Shown here: positions 6,031-13,590 of the stretch, in pieces
Layout: every line of letters begins with the position of its first letter
How positions within the stretch are numbered: the stretch's first letter is position 1
Source of the DNA: an uncultured Collinsella sp.
GTDB lineage: Bacteria > Actinomycetota > Coriobacteriia > Coriobacteriales > Coriobacteriaceae
NCBI GenBank assembly: GCA_902491055.1
Contig: CABUGI010000036.1
Location: 1 to 17,517 of the forward strand
Direction of reading: 5' to 3'
DNA length: 17,517 bases
Notes under the pieces: generated by a model
Seen by the model: only the letters and a program-made list of their open reading frames with translations
Told to the model about the DNA's origin: nothing
The model's database searches: none
Made by a program: the position numbers and the translations under genes

Positions 6031-6093
6031 AGAGCCCGCGGATATTAGCTTGCCAGGCAAGCGTCGACTAAACGTGCAGCGTGCGCGGGCTCT
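6031..6093. ncRNA. Long stem-loop with an inner palindrome, right flank of the IS
   Basis: A perfect 10-bp outer stem (6031-6040 with 6084-6093) encloses a 7-bp hairpin with a single-base loop (GCTTGCC A GGCAAGC, 6048-6062). The multi-bp order in noncoding DNA suggests a folded RNA or a binding site of the IS end. It could be part of a bridge-type RNA in the 3' flank. Strand and transcription are unknown. Confidence 0.4.
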
Positions 6094-6103
6094 CCCGACG
6101 GGA

Positions 6104-6133
6104 AACGAAAAAGCCCGGTTGAAACCGGGCTCG
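6104..6133 (-). terminator. Intrinsic terminator for the minus-strand decayed small-gene module
   Basis: On the minus strand, GAGCCCGG and TTTCAACCGGGCT form a GC-rich hairpin (about 6111-6132) followed by a run of five T (6106-6110). It lies just beyond the GAGAAAGCC tail of the minus-strand small-gene relic, which fits it being that locus's terminator. Confidence 0.7.
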
Positions 6134-6137
6134 GATG

Positions 6138-6265
6138 AACGTGCCTATTGACAATGGCTTTCTCATATTAGAAAGGCCACCGTCGCTAAGACGATGACCT
6201 AACTTCGTTAAGCAACGGCTCTGCCCAGCTCATCACAACTTGGGCTGCCGTCGGCATCATTTTAC
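6138..6265 (-). pseudogene. Decayed relative of the small hydrophobic-peptide locus, inverted
   Basis: Read on the minus strand, this segment shares with 4415-4609 a TAAAAT box, GGCAG, GGGCAGAGCC, a GGTC...GG-GGCCTTTC stretch corresponding to the membrane-helix codons, and the ATATGAGAAAGCCATT tail, in the same order but with a shorter middle. The hydrophobic ORF is lost. A 24-codon frame from ATG at about 6259, preceded by GGAGGG, is open but not hydrophobic. It may be only a relic, or a small RNA that keeps promoter and terminator. The IS110 element lies between this copy and the intact one. Confidence 0.45.
6153..6168. repeat. 16-bp repeat, inverted partner of 4594-4609
   Basis: Exact reverse complement of 4594-4609. 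See the small-peptide locus entries. Confidence 0.6.
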
Positions 6266-6374
6266 CCTCCTGACGAGGAATTCGTCCATATTTCAAAAAT
6301 CAAATTGTGCCCTCATTGTCATCCTGCTATCGAAGCCTTGATTCTCATTTTCATTGCAACAGCCTCATGACTCA

Positions 6375-6390
6375 GCGCAACGCGTTGCGC
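6375..6390. repeat. 16-bp perfect palindrome
   Basis: GCGCAACGCGTTGCGC reads identically on both strands and abuts the start of the integrase-gene scrap, so it may mark a rearrangement joint or a binding site. Confidence 0.6.
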
Positions 6391-6451
6391 TCGGTGTTCC
6401 TATTTTCATGAAAGGCCCAGCGGTAGGACGCAAGCAAATTGGCCTTTTTAT
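6388..6451 (-). pseudogene. Fragment of a second integrase gene
   Basis: The minus strand encodes NLLASYRWAFHENRNTER, closely matching residues about 79-96 of the intact integrase (TLLASYCWAFHENRDTEL). At its plus-strand right edge the sequence jumps at a short T-run straight to the TATCTGCGGTTATAT block that in the intact element lies about 355 bp away, upstream of the integrase start. Most of an older, related integrase gene, including its start codon, has therefore been deleted. Confidence 0.75.
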
Positions 6452-6511
6452 CTGCGGTTATATGTTGTTCAATGATGCTTGATGAATGGTAGGGGTAGCA
6501 TTAAATCATAT

Positions 6512-6556
6512 CTCCTAAAGCGGGTGCCGACGGTTCGAATCCGCCCGGGGGCACCA
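6512..6556 (+). other. tRNA 3'-end fragment (outer attR core), inferred tRNA-Arg(CCU)
   Basis: Same 45-nt tRNA 3' part as at 4080-4124, with one substitution in the variable region (TGCCGAC rather than TGTCGAC). The 5' half is again absent. The A-C mismatch within the T-stem is shared by both copies. Confidence 0.75.
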
Positions 6557-6566
6557 GAGATTTATC

Positions 6567-6595
6567 GAGCCCGGTACCGCCATGGTGCCGGGCTC
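6567..6595 (+). terminator. tRNA-derived terminator hairpin, copy B
   Basis: 12-bp GC-rich stem following the CCA end, differing from copy A only at bases of the loop region. Confidence 0.6.
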
Positions 6596-6647
6596 TTCTG
6601 GTTTAAAGCCGCGTTCATCCATGGGCGGCAATCCCACATCAAAAGAA

Positions 6648-6682
6648 AAGCGCCCGCTTGCTGGGGGAGCAAGCGGGCGCTT
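6648..6682 (-). terminator. Intrinsic terminator of the kinase / cell-wall operon
   Basis: A perfect 15-bp stem (6648-6662 with 6668-6682, 5-nt loop) lies 52 nt past the pknB stop. On the minus strand it is followed by a T-rich stretch (TTTTCTTTTG), the standard form of a Rho-independent terminator. Confidence 0.9.
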
Positions 6683-6734
6683 CTGAGCGAATGTGTTTGC
6701 GGTCTAAGCCGCTCGGAGCAACAAGCGATCGACG

Positions 6735-8672
6735 TTAGTTGCTAGACTCGGAGTCGTCGCTGGAACCGGAGACGGAAACCGTCAGCGTAATCGTGCTGTC
6801 GGTGGACTGCTTACCGGTGGGGGAGACGCCCGTAACGGTGGCATTCTCGTTGCCGCTCACGGGGTTGCCGTTCTGATCGCAGAATGCGATGTTGTAGAAA
6901 CCGGCGTTGTTGAGCGCGGTGACGGCGGCGGAGATGCTCTTGCCGTACAGGTTGCCCGGGACGCTGGCCTTGCCGGACTTCTTGGCGATGACGACGGTGA
7001 TCGTGGCACCGGGCTTCTGCTTGCCGCTGGGGTTCCAGCTAATTACGGTACCCTCGGTAACCGAGTCGTTTTCCTGGTAGCTCACGTCGACGCCAAAGCC
7101 AGCCATGTCGAGAGCGTTGCGCGCCTGGGCCTCGGTCATGTCGGTCAGATCGGGCACCGAGGTGGTGTCCGGGCCGCCAGAGACCTTGTACGAGATGGTC
7201 GTGCCCTTCTCGACCTCCTTGCCGGCAGCAGTGCCCTGCTCAAAGACCTGGCCCTCTTCGGCCTCATTGGCTTCCTCCGAAGCGCTGCCCTTCAGGCCCA
7301 CGCTTGCCAGCGCAGCCTCGGCCTGGTCCTTGGTCAAGCCGACGAGCTGCGGAACCTCAACCTTCTCGGAGGGCTTAGGGCCCTTGGAGATTACCAAGTT
7401 CACCCTCGCGCCCTTGGCCTTCTTGGTGTTGCCGTTGGGAGTCTGCTCGGCGACCTTTCCCTCGTCGACATCGTCGTTGTAGCTCTGGTCGACGGTGCCA
7501 ACCTCAAGGCCGGCTTCCTTGATCAGCTCAATAGCGGTTTCCTGGTCCTTGCCCAGCACGTCGGGCACCGTGACCTGTTCGCCACTGAACATGCCCGTGG
7601 CAAAGGCCACCACCACGCCAATCACGGCGACGGCTGCAATTACGGCGGCGATGATCTTGTTCTTGTTGGACTTAGGCTTCTCGACCTCGTAGGAGCCCGT
7701 GGAGCCCGAGATAGCGCTACGGGCGGTATTCTGACCGCTCACGCCCGAGACGGGACGAACCATAGTGCGCGTTGAGTCGGAAAGCTCGCGGGTCTTGGTG
7801 GCACCCAGGTCGCCGGCGGCACCGATGATGCGCGTGGGCTCCGAGACGTTGACGGCACGGCCGGACAGGTAGCTGTTGAGCACCTGGCGCAGCTCGTCGG
7901 CCGTCTGGAAGCGGTTTGCCGGGTCCTTTTCCATGCACTTGAGGATGATGCGCTCAAGGTCGGCATCGACGCCGGAGTTGATCTGGCTCGGCGGGATGGG
8001 GAGCTCGTTGACCTGCTTGAGCGCGACCGAGATGGCGTCGTCGCCGTCAAAGGGTACGCGGCCGGTGGCGCACTCGTACATGACGACACCCAGCGAGTAG
8101 ATATCCGAGGTGGGGCCGAGGTCCTGGCCGCGGGTCTGCTCGGGGCTTACATAGTGGGCGGTGCCCAGCACGTTGTTGTCCTGCGTGAGATGACTGTTCT
8201 TGGCGCGTGCGATGCCAAAATCCATGACCTTGATGTTGCCGTCGGGCAGCACCATGATATTTTGCGGCTTAATGTCGCGGTGGATGATCTCGTGCTTGTG
8301 TGCGACCGAAAGCGCGGAGCCGATCTGCGAGCCGATCTGCGCGACCTTCTTGGGGTCGAGGGCGCCGTGGCTCTTGATGCCGCTCTTAAGGTCGGTACCG
8401 CGCAGGTACTCCATGACGATGTAATAGGTGTCGCCGTCCTTGCCCCAGTCGTAGACGCCCACGATATAGGGGGAGGACAGGCCGGCCGCTGCCTGGGCCT
8501 CCTGCTTAAAGCGGGCGGCGAAGGTGGCGTCGCCGGCATACTGCGGCAGCATGATCTTGACGGCAACCGTGCGGTCGAGGACCTGATCCTGTGCACGGAA
8601 GACGGTCGCCATACCGCCCGTTCCCACCTTATCCTTGAGGAGGTATCTTCCCCCGAGGACCCTCTGTTCCAT
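6735..8672 (-). CDS. pknB: Ser/Thr protein kinase PknB with four PASTA domains
   Basis: 645 residues from ATG at 8672, chosen over the ATG five codons upstream (8687) because GGAG sits five bases before it. Residues 10-270 form a Hanks-type kinase: Gly loop GTGGMATVF, Lys39 in VAVKIM, catalytic loop HRDIKPQN (131-138), DFG (151-153), and GTAHYVSPEQ in the activation segment. A basic juxtamembrane linker and one membrane helix (about 340-360) follow, then four PASTA repeats (about 366-431, 438-499, 504-564, 570-633) outside the cell and an acidic Ser-rich end. PASTA domains bind muropeptides or lipid II, so this kinase should sense wall status and phosphorylate division, synthesis and FHA partners. 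It is the last gene of the minus-strand operon, 132 nt after the SEDS-PBP gene, with a strong terminator behind it. The larger gap could hold a separate promoter, but none is clear. Confidence 0.97.
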   Translation of the reverse strand: MEQRVLGGRYLLKDKVGTGGMATVFRAQDQVLDRTVAVKIMLPQYAGDATFAARFKQEAQAAAGLSSPYIVGVYDWGKDGDTYYIVMEYLRGTDLKSGIKSHGALDPKKVAQIGSQIGSALSVAHKHEIIHRDIKPQNIMVLPDGNIKVMDFGIARAKNSHLTQDNNVLGTAHYVSPEQTRGQDLGPTSDIYSLGVVMYECATGRVPFDGDDAISVALKQVNELPIPPSQINSGVDADLERIILKCMEKDPANRFQTADELRQVLNSYLSGRAVNVSEPTRIIGAAGDLGATKTRELSDSTRTMVRPVSGVSGQNTARSAISGSTGSYEVEKPKSNKNKIIAAVIAAVAVIGVVVAFATGMFSGEQVTVPDVLGKDQETAIELIKEAGLEVGTVDQSYNDDVDEGKVAEQTPNGNTKKAKGARVNLVISKGPKPSEKVEVPQLVGLTKDQAEAALASVGLKGSASEEANEAEEGQVFEQGTAAGKEVEKGTTISYKVSGGPDTTSVPDLTDMTEAQARNALDMAGFGVDVSYQENDSVTEGTVISWNPSGKQKPGATITVVIAKKSGKASVPGNLYGKSISAAVTALNNAGFYNIAFCDQNGNPVSGNENATVTGVSPTGKQSTDSTITLTVSVSGSSDDSESSN

Positions 8673-8804
8673 TCCTGCTCCTAACATAACTATTCGCTCA
8701 ACGATGTGTGTAGTACCAAATGTATGGCCGCTGGGGCCGTGTGGCGCGTTGCCGCTAGCTCATCGGCCGCGGCGCGTCCCAAGTATCCGCTTTGATCACG
8801 GGCA

Positions 8805-11675
8805 TCACGCTCCCTGTGCGGCGAGCGCCGCGGTCAGGACGATGCCGGCAATCTTGGCCGCCTTGACGTCGTGTTTGTCGTAATCCTCCAGGGCCACCGA
8901 GATGGCAACCGTGGGTGAATCGTAAGGTGCAAAGCCAACAAACATAGAGTTGACGTTGGTGCCGCCGATCTCGGCCGAACCGGTCTTGCCGGCAACCTTG
9001 ACGCCCGGAATCTGGGCATCGGTGCCGGTACCGGACTGGAAGACGGCGAGCATGGCCTGCTTGACCTGGTCGGCCGTGGCAGAGCTGACAGCCTGGCCCA
9101 GCGAGCGGGACTGCGTGGTCTTAACCGCGGTTCCGTCCGGGGCGAGTATCTGGGACACAAAGAACGGGTCCATGACCACGCCGCTGTTGGCGATAGCCGC
9201 AGCGATCACGCAATTCTGCATAACGGTGGTCTGCGGGCCAGGCGTGTGGTCCATGCCGACGGGCTGGCCGGCGCCTGCCCAAGCGGTCTCCCATTCGGTC
9301 ATAAGCGACGGGTCGGCCATGATGGAAGCCGCGGTGGTCAGATCCTGGCCGAGCTTTTGACCGTAGCCAAAGGCGTTGGCAAACTGGACGAGCGAGCTGG
9401 CGCCGACCTCGTTTGCCACCTGGCCAAAGACGACGTTGGACGACACGGCGAAGGCCTGCTGCAGGCTGATGGTGCCGTAGCTCTCGTTGGCATAGTTGGT
9501 GACCGGCGCGTTGCCGATGTCCATGGAGCCGGGCGCCTGGTACGTGCTGGTAAGGCTGGCGGTGCCGGTTTCGAGCGCCGCGGAGAGTGTGACGACCTTA
9601 AAGGTCGAGCCCGGGGTGTAGAGCGCGTCCATGGCGCGGTCGTACATGGAGCCGTCCTCGCCGCCGCCCGACTGGAGCAGCGCATCGATGTTGGTGTTGT
9701 CGTAGGTGGGCGAGCTCGCGCACGCAAGGACCGCACCGGTGCGCGGATCCATGACCACCACGGCGCCCTTAAAGCCCTTGAGTGCCTGCTCGGCAGCCGT
9801 CTGGATGCGCGAGTCGATGGTGAGTTTGGCGGTATTGCCCGGCTGGGTTTGCCCCGCGAGCGACGCGATGGCGTTGTTCCAGCTGGAGTAATCCTTGGAG
9901 CCGGTGAGCGTATCGTTCATGACGCTCTCGATGCCGGCGGTGCCGTATTGCTGGCTCACGTAGCCCACCACGTGCGCGGCCATGTTGCCGTTGGGGTAGG
10001 AGCGGGCGTAGGTGCCGTCCTCCTGCTGCAGCGACTCGGCTAGTGTCACGCCGTCGGACGTGATGATGGAGCCACGCTGGATGTACTTGGAGCGGGCGAT
10101 GGTGTGGTTGTTGGTCGGCATGTCCTGGTAATCCTTTGCCTTGATGACCTGGACATAGGTGAGGTTGCCGATAAGGATGGCGAACAGCGCCGTAAAGGCA
10201 AACACGGCACGAGTCAGACGGTTGGCAAGTGCCACGCGGCCGAGCACGCCGGACTCCGGCGTGTCGAGCAGGCGACGACGCATGCGTGAACCCGCGGAGT
10301 GGTTGCCGTGGCTGTAGGAAGGTGCGCTGGCAAAACGCGTACCGGTCGGGGCAGCGGCGGATGCGACCTGGTCATCGGTGATGGCGGCCATGGTGCCGGT
10401 GCCGGTGAGCTCGGCTTCGCGTCCGGTTGCCTCGTCGCCGGCGCGCAGCAGCAGCGCGACGATGATAAAGCTCGCCAGCAGCGAAGAACCGCCCTGGCTC
10501 ATAAAGGGCAGGGTGACGCCGGTCAGCGGGATTAGGCGGGTTACGCCGCCAACGATTAAGAATGCCTGGAAGCTGATGGCCGCCGTAAGGCCGGTCGCGC
10601 TAAAGGCGGCAAGGTCGGACTTGGCGCGGGCTGCCGTGGTGAGGCCGCGCACGGCAAAAAGCATAAACAGGATGAGCACGGCGCCGCCGCCCAAAAGGCC
10701 CATTTCCTCGCCGATGGCCGAGAAGATAAAGTCGGACTCGACGACGGGGATGTTGTTTGCCATGCCGTTGCCGATGCCGACGCCAACCAGGCCGCCGTCA
10801 GCCAGCGAGTAAAGTGACTGTACGATCTGGTAGCCCTGGCCCTGGGCGTCCTTAAACGGATCGACCCAGACCTGAAAGCGCACCTGCACGTGCGACAGGA
10901 ACTTGTAGGCGCCCACGGCTCCAACGGCCAGCAGCGCAAGGCCGATGATGACGTACGAAAAGCGTCCCGTGGCAACATAGAGCATCAGCAAAAAGATGGT
11001 GTAGAACAGGACGGCCGAGCCTAGGTCGCGTTCGAAGACGACGATGAGCAGGCACACGCCCCACACGGCAAACAGCGGCAGCAGCAGGCGGAAGCGCGGA
11101 ATCTTGAGGCCCAGGATCTTGCGGTTGGAGATGGAGAGCAGCTCGCGGTTCTCGGCCAGATAGCCTGCCAGGAACAAGACGATGAAGACCTTGGCGAACT
11201 CGCCGGGCTGGATGGTGAAGCCCGCGATGCGAATCCACAGCTTGGAGCCCGAGATCGTGGTGCCGATAAAGATCGGCAGCATCAGCAGGATGATGCCGAT
11301 AACGCCAAAGGTGTACTTGTAGCGCATGACCACGTCGAGGTTCTTAACCAGTGCGAGCGTTCCCACCATGAGCGCCACCGAGACAAACAAGATGATGAGC
11401 TGCGAGATGGCGAGGTCGGGGGCCAGGCGCGTCACGAATGTGATGCCGATGCCCGAGAGCACAAAGACGATGGGCAGGATGGCGGGGTCGGCGCCGGGCG
11501 CCAGGATGCGCACGGCGATATGCGCCGCGGCGAAGGCGGCGAACAGGCCGATCGGCACGGCGAGCGTCTCAAAGGAAATCGTGGCACCCGCGGTGAGCAC
11601 GTACATCGCATAGAGCAGGATGACGGGGAACGCCGAGGCGATGAGCAAGAGCAGTTCGGTGTTGCGGCGACTCAT
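8805..11675 (-). CDS. SEDS glycosyltransferase (RodA/FtsW) fused to class B penicillin-binding protein
   Basis: 956 residues from ATG at 11675 (AGGGAG eight bases upstream, 16 nt after the phosphatase stop); a longer open frame to 11801 overlaps the phosphatase and is rejected. Residues 1 to about 420 are a polytopic SEDS enzyme with QPGEFAK (about 156-162), FERDLGSA carrying the essential Asp (about 217), and the LPFMSQGGSSLL signature (about 389-400). This part polymerises lipid II glycan strands. After a Gly/Ala/Ser-rich linker and one helix (about 487-508), residues about 510-950 form a class B PBP: dimerisation region, then transpeptidase motifs STFK (690-693, active Ser), SSN (745-747) and KTG (897-899). 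In other actinobacteria these are separate neighbours, rodA and pbpA, in the same position in this cluster; here they form one chain. No stop or frameshift lies between the parts. Known SEDS-PBP pairs work as complexes, so the fusion fixes a 1:1 polymerase-crosslinker. Whether it serves elongation or division is unclear. Confidence 0.95.
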   Translation of the reverse strand: MSRRNTELLLLIASAFPVILLYAMYVLTAGATISFETLAVPIGLFAAFAAAHIAVRILAPGADPAILPIVFVLSGIGITFVTRLAPDLAISQLIILFVSVALMVGTLALVKNLDVVMRYKYTFGVIGIILLMLPIFIGTTISGSKLWIRIAGFTIQPGEFAKVFIVLFLAGYLAENRELLSISNRKILGLKIPRFRLLLPLFAVWGVCLLIVVFERDLGSAVLFYTIFLLMLYVATGRFSYVIIGLALLAVGAVGAYKFLSHVQVRFQVWVDPFKDAQGQGYQIVQSLYSLADGGLVGVGIGNGMANNIPVVESDFIFSAIGEEMGLLGGGAVLILFMLFAVRGLTTAARAKSDLAAFSATGLTAAISFQAFLIVGGVTRLIPLTGVTLPFMSQGGSSLLASFIIVALLLRAGDEATGREAELTGTGTMAAITDDQVASAAAPTGTRFASAPSYSHGNHSAGSRMRRRLLDTPESGVLGRVALANRLTRAVFAFTALFAILIGNLTYVQVIKAKDYQDMPTNNHTIARSKYIQRGSIITSDGVTLAESLQQEDGTYARSYPNGNMAAHVVGYVSQQYGTAGIESVMNDTLTGSKDYSSWNNAIASLAGQTQPGNTAKLTIDSRIQTAAEQALKGFKGAVVVMDPRTGAVLACASSPTYDNTNIDALLQSGGGEDGSMYDRAMDALYTPGSTFKVVTLSAALETGTASLTSTYQAPGSMDIGNAPVTNYANESYGTISLQQAFAVSSNVVFGQVANEVGASSLVQFANAFGYGQKLGQDLTTAASIMADPSLMTEWETAWAGAGQPVGMDHTPGPQTTVMQNCVIAAAIANSGVVMDPFFVSQILAPDGTAVKTTQSRSLGQAVSSATADQVKQAMLAVFQSGTGTDAQIPGVKVAGKTGSAEIGGTNVNSMFVGFAPYDSPTVAISVALEDYDKHDVKAAKIAGIVLTAALAAQGA

Positions 11676-11691
11676 AAGCGGCACTCCCTTT

Positions 11692-13590
11692 CTAATTCTT
11701 ATCGGAGGCTTCGGCCTCGGCTGACTGTTCGGCGGTTTTCTCGGAATCTGACTCGGAGGTGGATTCCTGATCGGTGTTGTCGCGAATCGTTTGCGCGTCA
11801 ATCACCTGACGGGTCTGCTCCTCGTCAATCTGATGGCGGTACTTGGAAATGGTGTCCTGCGCATCGTCGACGCTCGTTTGTGGAATGCCTGCCTTCAGGC
11901 GGTTTTGCGTGTCTTCGGGCAGGTCGGACAGCTTGATGCTGGTTTCGCTCTCGAGCCAGTGGAGCTCGACTCCGAGCGTCTTGCCGGGCAGGCCGCGCCA
12001 GACGGCGACATTGCCGTGGTAGGTTCCCAAGTAATAGGAGCCGGTGACGCCCGTGTATGCCCAGATGCCTGCTACCAGCACAAAGACAAGGGCCAAGACA
12101 GTGGCGATGGTGACATTGCGGCGTCGGACGCGTTTTGCCTCGCGCATGACGCCGTCGTCGACCAGGTCGACGACCACCACGGTCACATTGTCGTGGCCGC
12201 CGGCGGCGAGCGCCGCGTCCACCAAGTTGTCGACACAGATCTGTGCGCTCGAGGACTGCGTAGTGATGTTCTCGATATCGCTATCGGGAATCATGCTCGA
12301 AAGACCGTCGGAGCACAGAATCAGGCGGTCGCCTTCCTCGATGTGCAGGGTAAAGTGGTCGGCATACATGGCGGGATCCGAGCCCAGTGCGCGGGTGATG
12401 ACCGAGCGGTTGGGGTGGACGCGGGCCTCGTCGGCCGTAATCTCGCCGGCATCCACGAGCTCCTCCACGTAGGAGTGGTCGCGGGTCACGCGGATGAGCG
12501 TGCCCTCGTGGAGCAGGTAGGCGCGCGAGTCGCCCACGTGGGCGATGGCGAGCGTGTCGTTTTCGATGTAGGCGCAGGTGGCCGTGCATCCCATGCCGGG
12601 TTTGCCCAGGCCGTTGAGGGCGGCCTCGATCACGGCGGCGTTGGCGGCCTCGACGGCTGCGGCCAGGCGCGCGGCGTCGGCGGACTGCGGCGCCGTCTTG
12701 GCGATGGTCTCGACGGCGATGGAGGATGCCACCTCGCCGGCGGCGTGTCCTCCCATGCCGTCGCACACGCAAAAGAGCGGCGACTGCACCAGATAGGAGT
12801 CCTCATTGTGCGGGCGTACGCATCCGACGTCGGAGCGGGCGCCCCACATAAGCTGCGTGGTGGTGCCGGCGTCGTAGGTCGAGTCGGTCTCGATGCGCTC
12901 GTCGGTCAGCGGCTCAAAGCTCATGGTCGAGCCGGGATCTTTGAGCTTTGCCTCCACGGCGGCGACATCGATCTCGGCGGTGTCGCCGGGGGAGACGGTG
13001 TCGGCATCGTTGTCCGAATCGGCATCGGAGACGTCCGGAAGGTTGAGGTCTTCGGTTACGCGGTCGGCGGGATCGCCGTCCTGCTGCGGCTCGACAGCCG
13101 TCGGCTCGGGCGTCGCAAAGTGCGACGGCGCGGGCGTACTCTGGGGTTGAGCGGAGGACTCGGGAGCTGCGGCGGGCGCGGCAACGGGCTGCTCGACTTC
13201 GGCAGGCGTTGCAGATGCGGGTGCCGCCTCGCTTGCCGGGGCGACGGGGAATACCGGCGCGGCAGGCTCGGGGGCGGCAAACACGGCAGCGCTCTCGTTA
13301 ATCGCCTCGGCGACGGGCTCGGCGAAGTGAGCCGGTGCGGGCGTTGCCTCCGGTTCCGCGGGCTGCTCGGCAGCGTGCGCGCCGATGGGGGCGTCGAGCT
13401 GCTCGGTGCCGGCGTCCTCGTCATCGACGAGTGCCGGATATTCTTGAGTTACATGCGAAAGAGGCAGGGAGAACACGGTGTCCTCGGGCTCCACGGTCGC
13501 AGGGCGCGCCGGAGCGGCATGAGCCGGCGCAGCTGCGGGGGCAGTCGGCGTCTCGGGCATGGTTGCGGACTTGTTCTCCTCGTCGATCAT
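11692..13590 (-). CDS. pstP: PP2C-family Ser/Thr protein phosphatase (PstP-like)
   Basis: 632 residues, longer than typical PstP (about 500). ATG at 13590 overlaps the fhaB stop by four bases (ATGA), and AGGTG lies about nine bases upstream. Residues 1 to about 240 are Pro/Ala/Glu/Ser-rich and probably unstructured, with a motif PAPxHFAxP near 85-92 and again near 153-161. The phosphatase domain (about 248-478) shows the metal-binding RPHNED (259-264), CDGMGGH (276-282), HVGDSRAYLL (351-360), CSDGL (426-430) and GGHDN (464-468). A membrane helix (about 493-513) and an extracytoplasmic Glu/Ser-rich tail follow. It should reverse phosphorylation by the two kinases of the operon. The long N-terminal region has many Thr/Ser residues in acidic context (e.g. 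STMSFEPL) and could be phosphorylated and bound by the FHA proteins; that is inference. Confidence 0.95.
   Translation of the reverse strand: MIDEENKSATMPETPTAPAAAPAHAAPARPATVEPEDTVFSLPLSHVTQEYPALVDDEDAGTEQLDAPIGAHAAEQPAEPEATPAPAHFAEPVAEAINESAAVFAAPEPAAPVFPVAPASEAAPASATPAEVEQPVAAPAAAPESSAQPQSTPAPSHFATPEPTAVEPQQDGDPADRVTEDLNLPDVSDADSDNDADTVSPGDTAEIDVAAVEAKLKDPGSTMSFEPLTDERIETDSTYDAGTTTQLMWGARSDVGCVRPHNEDSYLVQSPLFCVCDGMGGHAAGEVASSIAVETIAKTAPQSADAARLAAAVEAANAAVIEAALNGLGKPGMGCTATCAYIENDTLAIAHVGDSRAYLLHEGTLIRVTRDHSYVEELVDAGEITADEARVHPNRSVITRALGSDPAMYADHFTLHIEEGDRLILCSDGLSSMIPDSDIENITTQSSSAQICVDNLVDAALAAGGHDNVTVVVVDLVDDGVMREAKRVRRRNVTIATVLALVFVLVAGIWAYTGVTGSYYLGTYHGNVAVWRGLPGKTLGVELHWLESETSIKLSDLPEDTQNRLKAGIPQTSVDDAQDTISKYRHQIDEEQTRQVIDAQTIRDNTDQESTSESDSEKTAEQSAEAEASDKN

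Larger units (their letters stand above)
6449..6605 (+). repeat. Second attR, copy B of the duplicated block
   Basis: About six differences from copy A (4016-4175), including one fewer G in a G-run. It carries the same AT-rich arm, tRNA 3' end and terminator hairpin. It marks the outer, older integration boundary next to the host kinase operon. Confidence 0.75.

Noticed and set aside
4594..6168. 16-bp inverted repeats as IS110 terminal repeats
   Set aside because: IS110-family elements generally lack such repeats, and both copies sit at the same place in related small-gene modules, the right one inside the module's own terminator.
11676..11801. 42-residue N-terminal extension of the SEDS-PBP frame
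   Set aside because: Overlaps the phosphatase gene, has low-complexity Pro/Arg content and no RBS; ATG at 11675 has a good one.
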